Below the pieces are notes generated by a model. It ran no database searches, had not been told where the DNA came from, and saw only the letters and a program-made list of their open reading frames with translations. From Cylindrobasidium torrendii FP15055 ss-10 (Eukaryota; Basidiomycota; Agaricomycetes; Agaricales; Physalacriaceae): 64,000 nt of DNA. The position numbers and the translations under genes are program-made. The stretch spans positions 1-64,000 of the forward strand of contig KN880519.1 in the NCBI GenBank assembly GCA_000934385.1, given 5' to 3'. Below, piece after piece: positions 9,409 to 22,037 of the stretch (positions are counted from its first letter, which is position 1; every line of letters begins with the position of its first letter).

Positions 9409-11654
9409 TTATTGCCTATTCAGCCAGTCTGGAGTATTGAAATGCGCTACCCCAAAGAGCTGCACGACGTCGCTTTCCTCTTCCGCGCGTTTATTCCCAC
9501 TGCGCTCCGGCTCGCACAAGTAGGTGCGCCCAAAATCTATGATACGGAACCGCGGATGCCTTACTTTTTTCTCCTCCGGCTCCTTCACATCTTCGCTGTC
9601 GTCGAAGACCGGCTCGTCGTATATATTGCCATAGTCCATGAGGATGTTGCGCTCGGCAACGGAGTAGTGCATCCATCCCTCACAGTGCATGCGGAAGAAC
9701 AGTGCAGCGCATTCGTGTCTTCAGAGGTTGGGAGTGAGTACACAATGAGATGGGCAGTAGTTACATAACGCATCAAACGCACCGATCATCCATGTCAAGT
9801 TTCTCAAGGGTGACCGCTTCTCCACACGCCTCAACGAGCAGCAGAGGGCTCACGTACCGCCCCAACTCTCCTTGGGGGAGGTAGTGTCCGTAGAACTGGG
9901 GCACGACTGCCGACGCGGGCGTCGGGTCGTGGAGGGGCGGAATCACGTTGTAGCCGCTCCAGTGCTGGAAGAAATGCTTGGGGAACTTCTGGTAGTTGCT
10001 TGCCTCCCTTGCGAGGTGTGCATCCCCGTCGATGGACATCTTCGCAGCGATGTGCACCTTGAAGGTCGTGGGCGCCGCCTGGCGCAGGGGCTGGTGTTCG
10101 CAGTATCGACCGGGCATGTTCCACTCGAGGTTGTCGAGGATGATTTCGCGCGCAGGACCGTTATATGACTCCCGTGTGCGTGCTGTTGCTTCACCTAGAG
10201 AGACTACCCGTTCCTTTTCGTTCGATTTCCCCGGCTCTTTCGTGGAGAGCTTTGTGGGCGGAATTACTGTTGACGCAGTCTTCAGTGCACCGCGTTCGCC
10301 ACTGCTGCTTGCCATCAGCAGTGCTTCAATTTGCCACCCCACAGGATCTTCTGGATTGACGGGGACGTCGGGATAAGCCAGTTTTAGTTTCTCGAGGATC
10401 GCTTGCGCTGCACACTCCTCACAGATGGACGGCTCCTCGACAATGATACGCGGGAGTTCCCAGGAGGCACCGTATACAAACGAATGGTGCCCTTTACCTA
10501 TCCTCTTTTCGTGGCTGAGGTATAGATGAGCCTCCGGAACAGAGATTGGTTCGCGGGGGCGAGGAGGAAATCTTGCGAAGAGAGCATCAATGGGCTCGCC
10601 GGGCTCGCCAGTAAGCAAAAGTATCCCAGGCGACGCTGCTTGAGGTTTGTCGAGAATTTGAGCGCGCTTTTCTTGAACAAGCTTCGCATTTTCCGGGGAG
10701 AGGGTGAGATTGAACATGAATGGTTCTGACTGTGTGGGCAAGTCAGCGGGCTCGGGCGTATGCTCCCTGACAAATTCATCGGCACTATCAGCATACTCAG
10801 CTGCGCAGAGCAGCGTGTTGTCGGGATCATGTACAATGAGTCGCTCTGGGAGGAGATGGAGAGGAATTCGATGATGGAAAGGACGAATCACACCGTCTGC
10901 TGGTGGTTTGACGGTTCCTTCGTCTATCTTCTTGAGAAGCGCGCTCATGTCGTAGGGAAGAACCTCGACAGGATCGGGCTCGAGCTCTGCCCATTCCAGC
11001 TGTTCTTTCGCCGCATCCAGCTCGTTGTTCTCCTTGCAGAAACCCATAAGCTTGCTCCCTGTCGTTATGGTCTGTATGTTCGCCATATCTGGCATGCGTT
11101 GCGTGTAGTAAAAGTCGAGCACTGTCGCGCCCCATAGTGGGATGTCGTTCCCTGCCACTTTCCCAACATGCCCATTCTTGTTAGTGAGAAACGTGCCATT
11201 GGGTGCACGAGGCCAAGAACGCATGATAACGCGCCGTTTGTTCTCTGCCAAGGATCCAGCTGCCTCGCTTTCGCTGTTGACCGCTTTGACAACGTCCTCG
11301 ATGTATGCTGCCCGTTTCGCCAGTGGCACCGCTCGGATACCTGGTCCCCGGTCCAGCGCATCCATCAGCATCGATAGAGGGAGCTCAGGCTGAGCATAAT
11401 CAGATATCGACGCGTCAATCATGCGTTTGTGTACTCACATCTGGCAAAAACTCTTCCTTCGGCTTCATTTGAGGCGTTGTCGCGTCGTCGACATCCATTC
11501 GATCCTCAGTCGCCGTCGGTGTGCTGGTCCCGTCCGCCGAGGTCGTCGCTTTGGCGCTAGGGCCTGCCACTTCTGGCGTCGCCGTGCGGGACCGACGCGG
11601 CTGAGCGCCACCGAACATGCCCTTGAAGCCTTTCTCCAGGTCGTTCGAAAACAT
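9409..11654 (-). CDS. protein-kinase-fold protein, catalytic Asp apparently lost (pseudokinase-like)
   Basis: Three exons give 710 aa: 11654-11439, 11389-9783, 9718-9409, with introns of 49 and 64 nt. The N-terminal half is uncharacterised. From about residue 370 kinase landmarks appear: a glycine-loop-like RIGKGHHSFVYGASW, a candidate VAIK lysine in HIAAKMS, a candidate helix-C Glu in REASNYQKF, a catalytic-loop equivalent HYSVAERNIL and a DFG motif in RIIDFGRTY. Compared with HRDLKPxNxxL, the Asp is replaced by Ser and the Lys by Ala, while the Asn is kept. It resembles the lineage-expanded kinase-like proteins of basidiomycetes. Substrate and role are unknown. It may be inactive, or it may use altered chemistry. 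Confidence 0.65.
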
Positions 11655-11903
11655 CGTGTTCTCTGCGCCTCGTTGAGAGTATAAAGGAAAGGGACAGCGC
11701 TTAAATGGCGTCGACAGTCAGAAAAGCTGGTGGTGGTCAGGTTATGTGATAGCTCGGAGCCGGATTATCAGGACACACAAATGGCTTCTGAGCCGGCAAC
11801 TACCGAATGAACAAGGAATATATGTGCGTGAATTACAAAGTCCATGGATGGCGAATTAAGAAAGTACAATAAATTATAAAGAAGAAAGGTCATTAGTAAA
11901 CTA

Positions 11904-14900
11904 CTACAAGTCATCCCGAGATCGTTCAAACTGCGTTCGCCATCGGTCGAATCCTTTCAGTGGCACCTCACCGCAGAGATTTTTTGTGATTCGCTGAAGG
12001 GTATCCAAGGACTGTTCTTCATGAGCGAACACAAGGGCGAAGAAAAGATAAAGACGCACATGCATGATCTGGTAAACAGCAACAATGCCCGCAGCGTAGT
12101 ACATGTAGTCGACCGTCTGGATGTGCTCGATGTTAAGCGCCTTGATTGACGGTGCGTGGTTTTCTTGGTGATAGAATAGTTTCTCAAGCAACGAATTGGG
12201 CAGCACTTCCGGAAGAGGCTCTGCCGTGCGCAGAGACTGGGAGACCAATGTAAACAGACCCATGACATCGGCAATCTATACAGTTGGGTTAGTAAGACGC
12301 AACACAATCTACCTCCAGTACGCACAAAGTTTGGATTGAGGACTCCTGTTTGCCTAGAAAACTCCACACGCCAGCTGTCGTCCAAGTGAAGCAGTGAGCT
12401 TCCCAGCTAACAAACAGTAAGATCAGTGCATAAACCAACATAGGCACTACACACCTGAGCCAAGCTAGCGACCATTTCTAACTGTGCCTCCGCCAATAGC
12501 CTATACTCCTTAATCGCCCATGCACCTCTGATACTGCCTTCCCACTTTGCCATATCCGTAAGCTCGCGGATCGTGCGCAGCTCGACAGAAGATGACATGA
12601 TTTGCTTGCGGAACTTGTCTACCCAGACATCCTTCAGGCCTTCGGTATCGTCCGAAATCCATGTCGACATGAGGTATCCATAAAGCCTAGAGAGCGCAGC
12701 GATGGAGGAGGCGTTGCGCAGGCGGACAGCTTTGCGACCGGATGTGGGCGGGAAGAGCATGACGATGGCCGCGGCACCACAGCCTGGAGAAAGATGAGCG
12801 AAGGGCGATAATAACAAGACAATGAGTAATTTACCAACAATGACCAAGAGGAAGCGCTTCCATGCAGGATCCCAGCCAACACCTAGACATGACTTCAGTA
12901 CACATGAATGCGCTGACGTGGATGGACCATACCAGTAGTGACCGGATTCGAGATGAGTTCAGCGTGTCCGTCAATCCATGAGTAGCCCAGAATAAGCGCA
13001 ATAGTCGCCTGCCAACAAGTCAGCACACCAAAGCCGGAAGAGCAAGATCGCACGCACTCCCCCAAGGACAGTCCCCTGCAGGTATTTGACCGGCGCGTAC
13101 AGACGAACAAACATGATGGGCGGAAGGAAAGCAGCCAGCACAACAGCAGATCCGTACGGGTTCCCAGCCCTCAATCCTACATTCCCCAGATACCAGATGG
13201 CCAGTGCAAGACCGCATCCAACGATAGTACCGACAAATCGCGTGAGAAGGCTGCAAAGCAGTGAGGTGGCATGTGTAAGGCCAGCGAGAAACGGCGTACT
13301 TGAATATGTGGTCGGCAGCGTAGAGGTTGATCATTGTTTGTGCCATGATGAGTGCCCTGTGGGGAAAGGTTATTTAAATGTCACGGAAAACGTACAGAAA
13401 GGCGCTTACCAGATGCATTTCTCTGCGTAATAAAATCCTGCGATGAAGTCAGTACGATTGGGATACAGGCGCAAGGTTGAACATACGGGCTGTTGCCGAC
13501 ACAACACAAGGTATCCAGAGCGCGATGGTCACGACAACATACTTGACCGCGAACTACACCAAACTTAGCCTTCAGACTCAGATTGACAGATAAAATGTAC
13601 GCACAACAAATTCTGCTGTCCTCGTCCACTTGTAGATCATGAAGAAGACATGGATTAGCTTCTGGAAGAGGTTCTTTGGCGCGCGGGCATCCGGATCCCT
13701 CCCTACACAATCCGTTAGCACCCTCAACCAAGTTCGAACACACCACTCACTGTAATTATCGTCCTCATCCACCACATCTTCGCCTGTCGGATGCGGACTC
13801 ACGTCCTCTCCCAGCACACCATTGTTCTCGTCTCCCCTCGCCCTCAGAATCTTCCAAATCTTCCTCAACCCCTTCGGAGCCCACAACCTATTATTCTTCC
13901 TCCTCTCCATCGTATCCCCAACGAGTACCATCAGATCCAACGCCGCCTCCGATACCGACAGCATACCCGCCGAAAAGACATACGAGATATACAACGACCG
14001 CAGGGGCATGGCACTGGCCAGTTTCTGGTTATCCAATAGTGCAGCGAAAGGCGCAAGCAGTTGCAGACGTTTATCTTCTTTGAAACCTCGCACTGCCGTC
14101 CTCAGGTCTGCCGTGGCGGCATCATGCGCGTCGCGGAAGACGTTGTCCAGGTCGCGTTTCCGGCGATATCTGTTCTCGTTGATGTGGTCAATGCTGCGCT
14201 TGGTGGTGTCTAGCGCGGCAAGACACGAGGTCCGAAGCGCCTTGGTCGCTGTGTCCAGCACGGGAAGGATATCTTGTAAACGGACACGGTGTTCTGTCTC
14301 GACCTCTTTATTCAGCTGCTGTATTTGCCGTATAAGGTATGTGTCGGTCGCGTCAGCTTTCTCGTTGTTGGTGTCAGGGGGCAGCTGGTCGGTGTCGAAG
14401 ATATGTTGAGAAGTGCAGAGGACTTGTTCGAAGCTCTGTAACACGGCTATAGGATAAATCAATATAAGCAAGGACCTTGACTGACGCAAGGTCACTCACA
14501 GATACGCGTGACGAGAGTGAGCAATGGCTGAAGAATGTCAAGGACGTCGTCTCCGTTCCATTTGCCCCAGCTGAATTCCAAGTGGATGAACCTCGAGGTG
14601 GCCATAACTAAGAGTCTTTTGAGTATAACCTATTCGCACAAGATGCGAAAAGGACGGACGCTGCGTTTGCGACCCAATCAGCACTGTCCTTGCTTTCCTT
14701 GTCTTCTCTCCGACCTCCTTCCTGCTGTCGATATCCTCCGCGCCAAAGGCCAGCACCTCGTCCTGAATAGCAATCATCTCCCTTACACGCCCAAACTGTG
14801 CCGAGATGCTCGTCAGGATGGCATGATTCATCGACTCTGGAAACACAAAGATCGTCACAAGAAGGGCGATACCAAAGTACACGGCGACGGATTTCGCCAT

Positions 14901-15922
14901 GGACTCCAGGATGCTGAGCCTATTGTACGGAATGAGCGGTCCTATGGTCTTTGGAAAAGTAAGCGTCTGGCTGAGGATGTGAAGATCTGTGACGCACGCA
15001 GAAGATGTCCACTGAATGAAGCAAACCGGAGTGAGCGAGATGAATGGGATAGAGGTAAGCTCAACGCACAGGCAATGGTACCCAACACGCTCAAGAAGAT
15101 GAGCGTGGGCGCATATGCACGGACGAGCGCCATTAGGAATGCACCAACGCCCAAGAAGCAGCCAAAAACTGCAGATGAGCTGAGGTCGCGTTAGGAATCG
15201 GTCTGGACTTGCAGCAGGAGACATACTATTTGTCGAGGAACCATCCGTGATATATGGCAAACTGTGTGGCAAGAGCTTGGTTCCCGTTGAATCTGGGGTC
15301 GTTCTGTAGTCTGTAGATATCTAAGTATGTGGACACGGTATGAGGGACATTTCGCTTACGCTTCTGTGACGCGTGCCACGGCAGCTTGTAGGCGAGATGG
15401 ATCGCGGGAGGCGGTTGCAGCGCGCATAGCAGCAGCGCCAAAGCCCCAGTTGAAGCAAATTCCCACCATGATGGTCGTCATCAACTACACAAAGGTGAGG
15501 AGGCGGTCCTCGAAGAACCAAAGCATGGACGTACAAAGAAAAAGAGTTGCACAGGGAGATAGGCTGGTACGAAGAAGCCATGCATGAGCACAAAGAAAGC
15601 ACTACATTTTGCGTTCAGCGGTGCACCTGCAGGTCAAAGAAGGGACATACACAGGACCGAGCTCGTGTAAGGCGGCATGCGGGAGCATCACGACGTAGCC
15701 CAGCCAGCATGCCAGCGACGCGCGCAGCAGCAGCTTGAGGCTGCGCTTAGACCGGATGTTCGTCGTCACCCACTCTGGCCAGATATTCTTCACCCAGTGG
15801 ACCCATCCTTTATTTGCCTTCTTTTCCTGGTTCGCCTTTGCAAGTGCGGGAGATCGCTGGTCATACAATGTCGGCGTGGACTTGGCACTCCCGAAAGAGC
15901 GCGCAGAAGGCTTGTGGTCCAT
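11904..15922 (-). CDS. ArAE/FUSC-like multi-pass membrane protein (DUF2421 / ER transporter 6TM type)
   Basis: A large intron-rich gene whose exons follow the order of the fungal aromatic-acid-exporter-like family. The start is in MDHKPSARSFGSAKSTPTLY. A basic segment leads into the first transmembrane helices (LLRASLACWLGYVVML, then FFVLMHGFFVPAYLPVQLF, then MVGICFNWGFGAAAMRAA). A second membrane cluster lies around 12.4-13.6 kb. The last exon, ending at 11904, is a conserved soluble-helical tail containing HIQTVDYMYYAAGIVAVYQI. A 57-nt intron joins PVQLFFF to LMTTIMV. The junction between the first exon and the next near 15625-15665 could not be resolved. Small-molecule transport is suggested by family; the substrate is unknown. 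Exon boundaries are only partly worked out. Confidence 0.7.
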
Positions 15923-17581
15923 GGTAGTTGGGAAGGACCAGTCGAGGCGTGAATAGAAAAGAGGGCAACAGTTGATTGAAGAGGTTGCGCTGTATATAAG
16001 CCATCCGGATTGCCGAAGGTGTCTAACTGTTGAACACCAAATGCACGGCGCCGAGTTTGAGTGTTGGACTGCTGTGACGCCTCGACAATGGCACACTCAC
16101 GGATATCGGCTATTCATCTGGAGGCGGCCTTGTACGGGAAAGCTGAGACTTTGAGATACACCCGCTGTGAAAGATTGACTGCTACTGGCGAAAAGAAAGT
16201 TACGGTCAAAAATCAGTGAGGTCTGGATTATAGCATCCCATCCACAGAACGGACTCGACCAATTTCTTGAAGATCCCCGAGCAGTGCCACTGTCTTGTAT
16301 ATGTATTACAGCAAACACGTTCGGTCGGATACCGAGGACTTCATTGAGTTCACTGAAAGCAGCGGGCACCGCAGCCTGTTCCCAGGGACGTGTACTCGGG
16401 CATGGGATAAACAAAGACGAAGCTTCCAATCTGCCGAACGGGGGTGTGACGCGTGTCGGTAGGCCAGTTTTGCAGTCCGAGGTTAGCAGTCGACAGGCCA
16501 TTCGTAACTCTCCCGCGATTCTGAATTCCTGGAGCCTGAATAGTCGCATTGCGTAGGTATGGAAGCATAGTTAAGCGATCCAGTAGTCGAACCTTGCAAA
16601 ATTTAACCGGCAATATTGAGAACGACAGTCAAAGGCTGGGGTAATTAAAGGCAAATGATGGAGCAAAGGAAAGCCACGGATCGCGGACCCGGAGGCCGAA
16701 AGCTACATTCATACACAAGTCGACGTCGTCAGGCAGTTGTCAGGTATCCGTGAACCCAGCCATCTAGTCGACCTTAGTACTGCAGCGCTTTCGGCGGACC
16801 GAAGCGACGCATGCAGTATCCACTCTACGCGGTGAGGCGAAAGAAGAGAAACACCATCCACCCGAAAAGGATATCTACGTTCAGTATGTAGTAGTAGTGC
16901 ACTTGTCATTGAGGCAAATGCATCTTTTGAAAAAGGATTACTCATTTATATTGTTTTCAACACGGGGAGAATCTCTCGTTAAGCCCATTGTTCCTTTAAA
17001 AAGTCGTAGCTGTCACTACATACTGTTACTTGGACAACTCCATAACAAGGCTCGAGTGCTCAAGTGCACAATACTTGTCCGATCCACTTCGACCAAGGCC
17101 GCCCTCATAATTTCAGACAAGAACGAACGTCCCGTTCGACAGGGCTTGGCTACCCTCTGCGGGACAAGGCAGCGCCCCTCAACGTCAACGCCAATCCAAG
17201 CGGGATGTCCGCCACCATCAATCACGACCAAGCGCACACAAGCACCCGAAACTTGAAACTCGCAGTCAAAGCGAGGTTCTACCATTCCGGTTTGTTATAT
17301 TGTACAGCGTCATAGTAACGCGAAAGAAAGGGATATATATGGCGGTATGAGCGTCAACGTATGCGTCGTGCAAGAATGGAATGGAGAAGAGAGCGTTGGG
17401 GGCTAGACGATGTCGCGTAGATATGCCGGAGGGATAAGGATATAAGGGTTCTAGTTGAGCGCTGGGGCACCGCAGGTATACCAGTTTTACATGCACGAAA
17501 AGATGTGTGTGGGAGCTATGGCAAAAAAAAAGAGAAGTAGTATAGCAGTGAATGAAGCAGCAGTGAGGGAGGAGGGAGGCA
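15923..17581. other. intergenic, no gene supported
   Basis: 1.65 kb upstream of the ArAE-like gene. A TATATAAG motif lies at about 15991-15998, some 70 bp upstream of that start on the minus strand. Open frames on the minus strand at 16.1-16.6 kb have a protein-like composition in places but no start, intron pattern or motif I can defend. They may be a decayed coding fragment. Confidence 0.35.
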
Positions 17582-18475
17582 TTACTCCAACCTGAACCTG
17601 TCAGCGTCAAAGCTGAAACCGTCGTCACTGAAGTGGAACGAGTCCAAGCGTATCTCGCCTTCGTCGTCCTCGTCGAGGACGTCGTCATCGACGGGGTCTG
17701 CAGGGAGAGGAACCATGGCTGCTGGCTTGGGTTTGCGGAACGAGGACAAACGTCTAAGGATCTTGCTCCCCTTCGTCTTCAGCTGAGGCTGGTAGTCTTC
17801 TTGCACAGGCGTCGTAGGCGCCATGCGCGGTGGGCTATGCGGCCCTTGTGACAAATCCTCCGAGGGAGTGTCCGGACCTGCGGACGAGGAGGATGAAGAT
17901 TCGGATTCGGATTGCCGTGAAGTAGACCGAGATCGCCTGAACGACGGCAGCGATACGAGTGACGGGATTGAGGGCGTGCTGCTGAAGATAGAGAAGCGGC
18001 GGGCAAAGAATGAAGGAGTTGGCGAGGATGATCTCGGTGTTTCTTCGTCGTCTGGTGTATCCAGGGACTGGCGCGAGTCCAACGACTTGCGCGTGACTGC
18101 TGAAGAGTCCGTACTCTTCCTGAACGAGAAAATGGATCGTCGACGCGTAGCGCGAGGAGTACGTTCCTTGTCTGCGTCATCCCCGCTCACTCTGTTATTG
18201 TACTCGGCTTCATCCTCGCCTGACCGTCTCCTCCGAACCCTGACCACTTCAAATATCTCGTCCTCATCATCCGTTTCGCTTTGCTGCTGCGAGTGTTGTG
18301 GGTGGTGTAGAGAATGTATCGCATGCAGCACGTCGGGATCTGTGTCTAGGGGTTCGTCGGCGTCGTAACAGGTGTAGGGCGGGTCACAGTCTTCCTCAGG
18401 AGGGTGCACAACCACATGTGGGGGTCTCGTCGCCGGAGACGACGGCGGAGCTGGCGGTAAGGGAGTGGACGCCAT
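17582..18475 (-). CDS. uncharacterised Ser/Arg-rich acidic protein
   Basis: A single uninterrupted exon of 297 aa. The composition is strongly biased: a Pro-rich N terminus, acidic patches (DDEDE, DDEDDEGE), many RRxS and SxxS motifs, and repeated FSI.S/F segments such as RRRSIFSFRKS and RRFSIFSS that look like kinase phosphorylation sites. There is no transmembrane helix or known fold. The long open frame, clean start and stop, and codon use like the neighbouring genes support expression. It looks intrinsically disordered. Its position next to GSK-3 on the same strand is noted, but no functional link is shown. Confidence 0.7.
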   Translation of the reverse strand: MASTPLPPAPPSSPATRPPHVVVHPPEEDCDPPYTCYDADEPLDTDPDVLHAIHSLHHPQHSQQQSETDDEDEIFEVVRVRRRRSGEDEAEYNNRVSGDDADKERTPRATRRRSIFSFRKSTDSSAVTRKSLDSRQSLDTPDDEETPRSSSPTPSFFARRFSIFSSTPSIPSLVSLPSFRRSRSTSRQSESESSSSSSAGPDTPSEDLSQGPHSPPRMAPTTPVQEDYQPQLKTKGSKILRRLSSFRKPKPAAMVPLPADPVDDDVLDEDDEGEIRLDSFHFSDDGFSFDADRFRLE

Positions 18476-18783
18476 GAGAAATATAGCTGGCTAAGTAGTA
18501 GCGGTTGGACAGGAACAAGAAATGTTCAAACTGTCACGCGTCAGTCACGCGTTTGATATTAAATAAAGGATATTAACCACGGCATTCGTGTCACGCTTGC
18601 GCGTCCTGCAGTGTATTGTACTCTCAGTATCCCACTTCGAGCCAATCAATTCTGTTTTTCAAGCATGCTTCGGACTGCTTCATATGCTACAAATTCACCT
18701 ACATACGCATCCGTATCGCATACATATATACACAGAGAAGTAAAGACGACGAAAAGAGAGCAATCAAAGATACGGCGCATCTC
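18476..18783. other. short intergenic region
   Basis: About 300 bp between two minus-strand genes. It is AT-rich and should hold the GSK-3 3' UTR and the promoter of the Ser-rich gene. No further structure is seen. Confidence 0.4.
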
Positions 18784-20298
18784 CTAGTCCAGCGTGATCT
18801 TCATATCATCTAGTGGTATAGGGACAAAGCCATCCAACTCAATACCCCGCGAGGACAGCTCCGCTTCACAGTGAGGCGGTACAAGCTGGGGAATTAGATC
18901 AGGCCGCACAGAGAGCTCTGTTCAGAGCATTAGCGACAAGCAAACACAGAGACTGCACACGTACCCTCTCGTGTGAAGTTGAACAACGGTGGGAAGTCTT
19001 TGCCGTTTGGCATCCGCGCGCCCTCGGCCCTGAGCTCGTCGAAGAAGGGGTGGATCATGGCCTGAACTGCGCTCAGTCGCGCACCAGGTGTGTACTCGAG
19101 CAGCTTTGACACAAGGTCAATGGCCTCGGGTGATGTGCGTGGTCGGAAGACCTGATAAAGACGAAAGAAGGTAGTCAGCCGACCGACCACCATTCGAAAT
19201 GCAGTGATATGCGCACCTTGGAGAATGGGTGCGGCTTGATCTGGGGGAACTTGTGCTCCATGTAGTTGGGGTTCATCGTCTTGATTTGCTCGCGCGAAGG
19301 TGTACCGAGCACCTTGATAATCTCCACCAGCTGGTCGATTCCACTCTCGCCTGGGAACAGAGGCTGACCAAGCATCAGTTCTGCCATGACGCAGCCAGTC
19401 GACCAGATATCGATATTAGTCGTGTAGTTGGTGGCACCAAAGATCAACTCAGGTGCGCGGTAGTACCGAGAGCAGATATAGCTGACATTCGGCTCGCCGG
19501 CGATGAGTATCTTGGCGGAACCAAAGTCGCAGAGCTTGAGAATGCCGGTGGCAGGGTTGAGAAGGAGGTTTTGAGGTTTGATGTCGCGGTGGCAGATACC
19601 AACCGAGTGGATGTAGGCGAGTGAGCGGAGGAGCTGGTACATGTACAATTTGATTTGGAGCATCGGCATGGGTTGCTTGAGCTTGGCATAATGGCGGCTT
19701 GCACGGTAGACGGTCTCTGGAACGTATTCGAGCATCAGGTTGAGGTAAACTTCGTCTTTCTGTTGCCAGCGCGTCAGTGGACAGGCCGAAATTTTGGAGC
19801 GAACGTCATCGGGGTAAAGGAGGACGGCATAGGGTGTGTACGGACCTTGTCACCGTTGGTGTAAAAGAAGGCTCGAAGTTCGCAGACATTTGGATGGTGG
19901 ACGAGGCGCATAATTTGAAGTTCACGATTCTAGAGATCCGAATACATCAGCCTGGAGCGGGAGCGGGAAGTGACGCGGCGAGGAAGCGGAAGGGCGACAT
20001 ACCTTGAAGCGTTTATCTTGTAACACCTTCTTGATGGCAATGTCTTCCTTCTCCTTTGGCGCGCCGTGGAGTTTTGCTTGGAAAACTACGCCGAACGAGC
20101 CGTTGCCGATAACTTTGCAGTTGCTGTACGAAAGTTCGTGGGTGTCGCCGGACTTGCCATCTGAGGCAACGACTTTGACGACTTTGGTTGGATCATCGAT
20201 GACTGCGAGCATTGGATAAGAAAACAGCGGATGATGGTAGGAGGGGAAAGAGACGGACAAGACATCTTGACGCCGTTTATGGGGCCATGCGTTGACAT
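18784..20298 (-). CDS. GSK3: glycogen synthase kinase 3 (GSK-3) orthologue, CMGC Ser/Thr kinase
   Basis: An intron-rich gene encoding a complete kinase domain. Visible motifs are the glycine loop [15 protein letters not shown], the lysine in [13 protein letters not shown], the helix-C segment [14 protein letters not shown], the catalytic loop [17 protein letters not shown], and the activation loop with the GSK-3 signature [17 protein letters not shown], whose Tyr is the autophosphorylation site. KVFRPRT and the C-lobe PFFDELR also match GSK-3. Just before the domain is [16 protein letters not shown], as in other fungal GSK-3 proteins. A start at 20298 requires a first intron with donor GTCCGT. 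The same donor word is used in a later intron of this gene, which supports it. An ATG at about 20213 is the alternative. GSK-3 acts in stress, glucose and developmental signalling. Confidence 0.9.
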
Positions 20299-22037
20299 TG
20301 GAATCGGAACACGTTGTATGGAGAGCAGACAGATCCGGCGGCGTAGTCGGAAATTGAGTAGATGCGGTGCGGCGGGCGAGTCGTGGCAGGGTGAAGGAAG
20401 ATGGGAGTAAGAGCGTAAGTCGAGGTCACACGGCCGGTTCACAAACTGCACCAAACATGCGCCCCTGGATTTTGAAAGTTCAAATAACGAGCGCCTGTTA
20501 TCCAGGGTTCAATCGCGTCAGAGTGCACTGGGGAACCTTTTGAGTTTTTCTGTGAAGACAGGCTCCACGGTGACGTCGATGTACGCGCCATCCCGCCGTT
20601 CCGCGCCTTTCGCGCTTGTCGACCGCCCTCCAACTTGCACCGCCCGTCTGTTCCGGAGGTCATCTGTCCAACCTGTCCGCGTCTTCCCGGGCCCAGATGT
20701 AGCCCATGTCAACTCGTCTCCCCGACCAGCGCCGCAACTGACACGATCTGTCTTCGCCGACGCATGCCCGACCTTCCGCCCACTTCTCAGCAATTCAGCG
20801 CAACAAGGTCGCCATGGCTCTCACACTTCCGAAGATCCAATTTATCACTTCGGCAACTCAGCGGGCGATAAAATGTCAGATTAACTATTTACCACGACCC
20901 CCCCTGCGTTCGGCGCACTTTGTCTGCGGTACTTCCGAGCTCATTGGTTCGACTGAGCGCGTCGACATTATTCTACACATGTCGTCAATGCCCCAGCTAC
21001 TCATTGGTGTACATGCGCCGCACACTCCATCTTCGATAAAAATTTTGTGTCTGTATGCAACGAGGTCATCCCGATCTAGTTCAATTGGTCTGTCTCCAAT
21101 TTGAGCCTTGGCTTGAATTTTCGTCGAGTTGAAGGTCGACGTTCCAGGCTCCAGAAGGCTGGGCTTGACAATACCGTCCCTTCGTCTAGCATTCATCTCG
21201 ACACTGACCAGGGCTCAATATCAATTCTGAGGTGATATCGCCTTGGCATACTAACGGCCGCCCTTCCATGATCCCACTGTCGACGATGGAGATGACGCCC
21301 ACAGGGCGTCGTCTGCCAACAGTTAGTGGTCCCCGTGGTCTACTCATGAGGTCGAAACCTGCAGGGCTCGACCTTTCCTCACTTTACCACCCTCGAACAC
21401 AAGGGAACCCAGGGTCACTGCGGGCCACACATTGATCGCGCCTGCGACCCCACGTGATGGAATCCTTTGTTCATGGCCGGAGCCCGAGTGGTTCTGAAAA
21501 CCTCGGCGTGCATGTGTATCGATTGAAAGTTTACCTACCAGCAGTTTATACCCGCCATCTCCCAGATGAGCATACTAGCTCCGTGGATGATACTGGTATT
21601 ACACATGGATGCGATTATCGCAGAAGACTTTCTCAACGTGTACAGACTGCTAGATTTGTTGGGACATCTGCGGCTTATTCTCGATATTAAATCTGTACAC
21701 ACCGGCCGTCTGAAAAAGGCGCCTATTCGGTGTGTCGAGGGGCGCACTGTGCCGTCTTTCAACACTGTCCGTGAAAGTGCGCTCAAACATCAAGATTCAA
21801 GCAAAAAAAACTACGCAAAAGACTTCGCGTCTTCTGTGGTGATTCAAAGCAAATTATGCATAGATGTTTGGCAAGTCGTACCGTAATTTATGGCAAAGCT
21901 CACTCGCAAGTTAGATATGAATCAGTGTCCTGTTCCTTCCTCAGTATCGATATATTCCGCCATCCGTCCTCGGCAATCCAAGACGCATGGGAATGAGTCC
22001 ATCCACCCATATAAGTTGCACGCCCGCCGCAACAAAC
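20299..22037. other. intergenic, no gene supported
   Basis: 1.7 kb between the 5' end of GSK-3 and the 3' end of HID1. Open frames occur on both strands at 20.5-20.9 kb, but none has conserved motifs or a convincing exon structure. The proximal part is the GSK-3 promoter. Confidence 0.35.
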
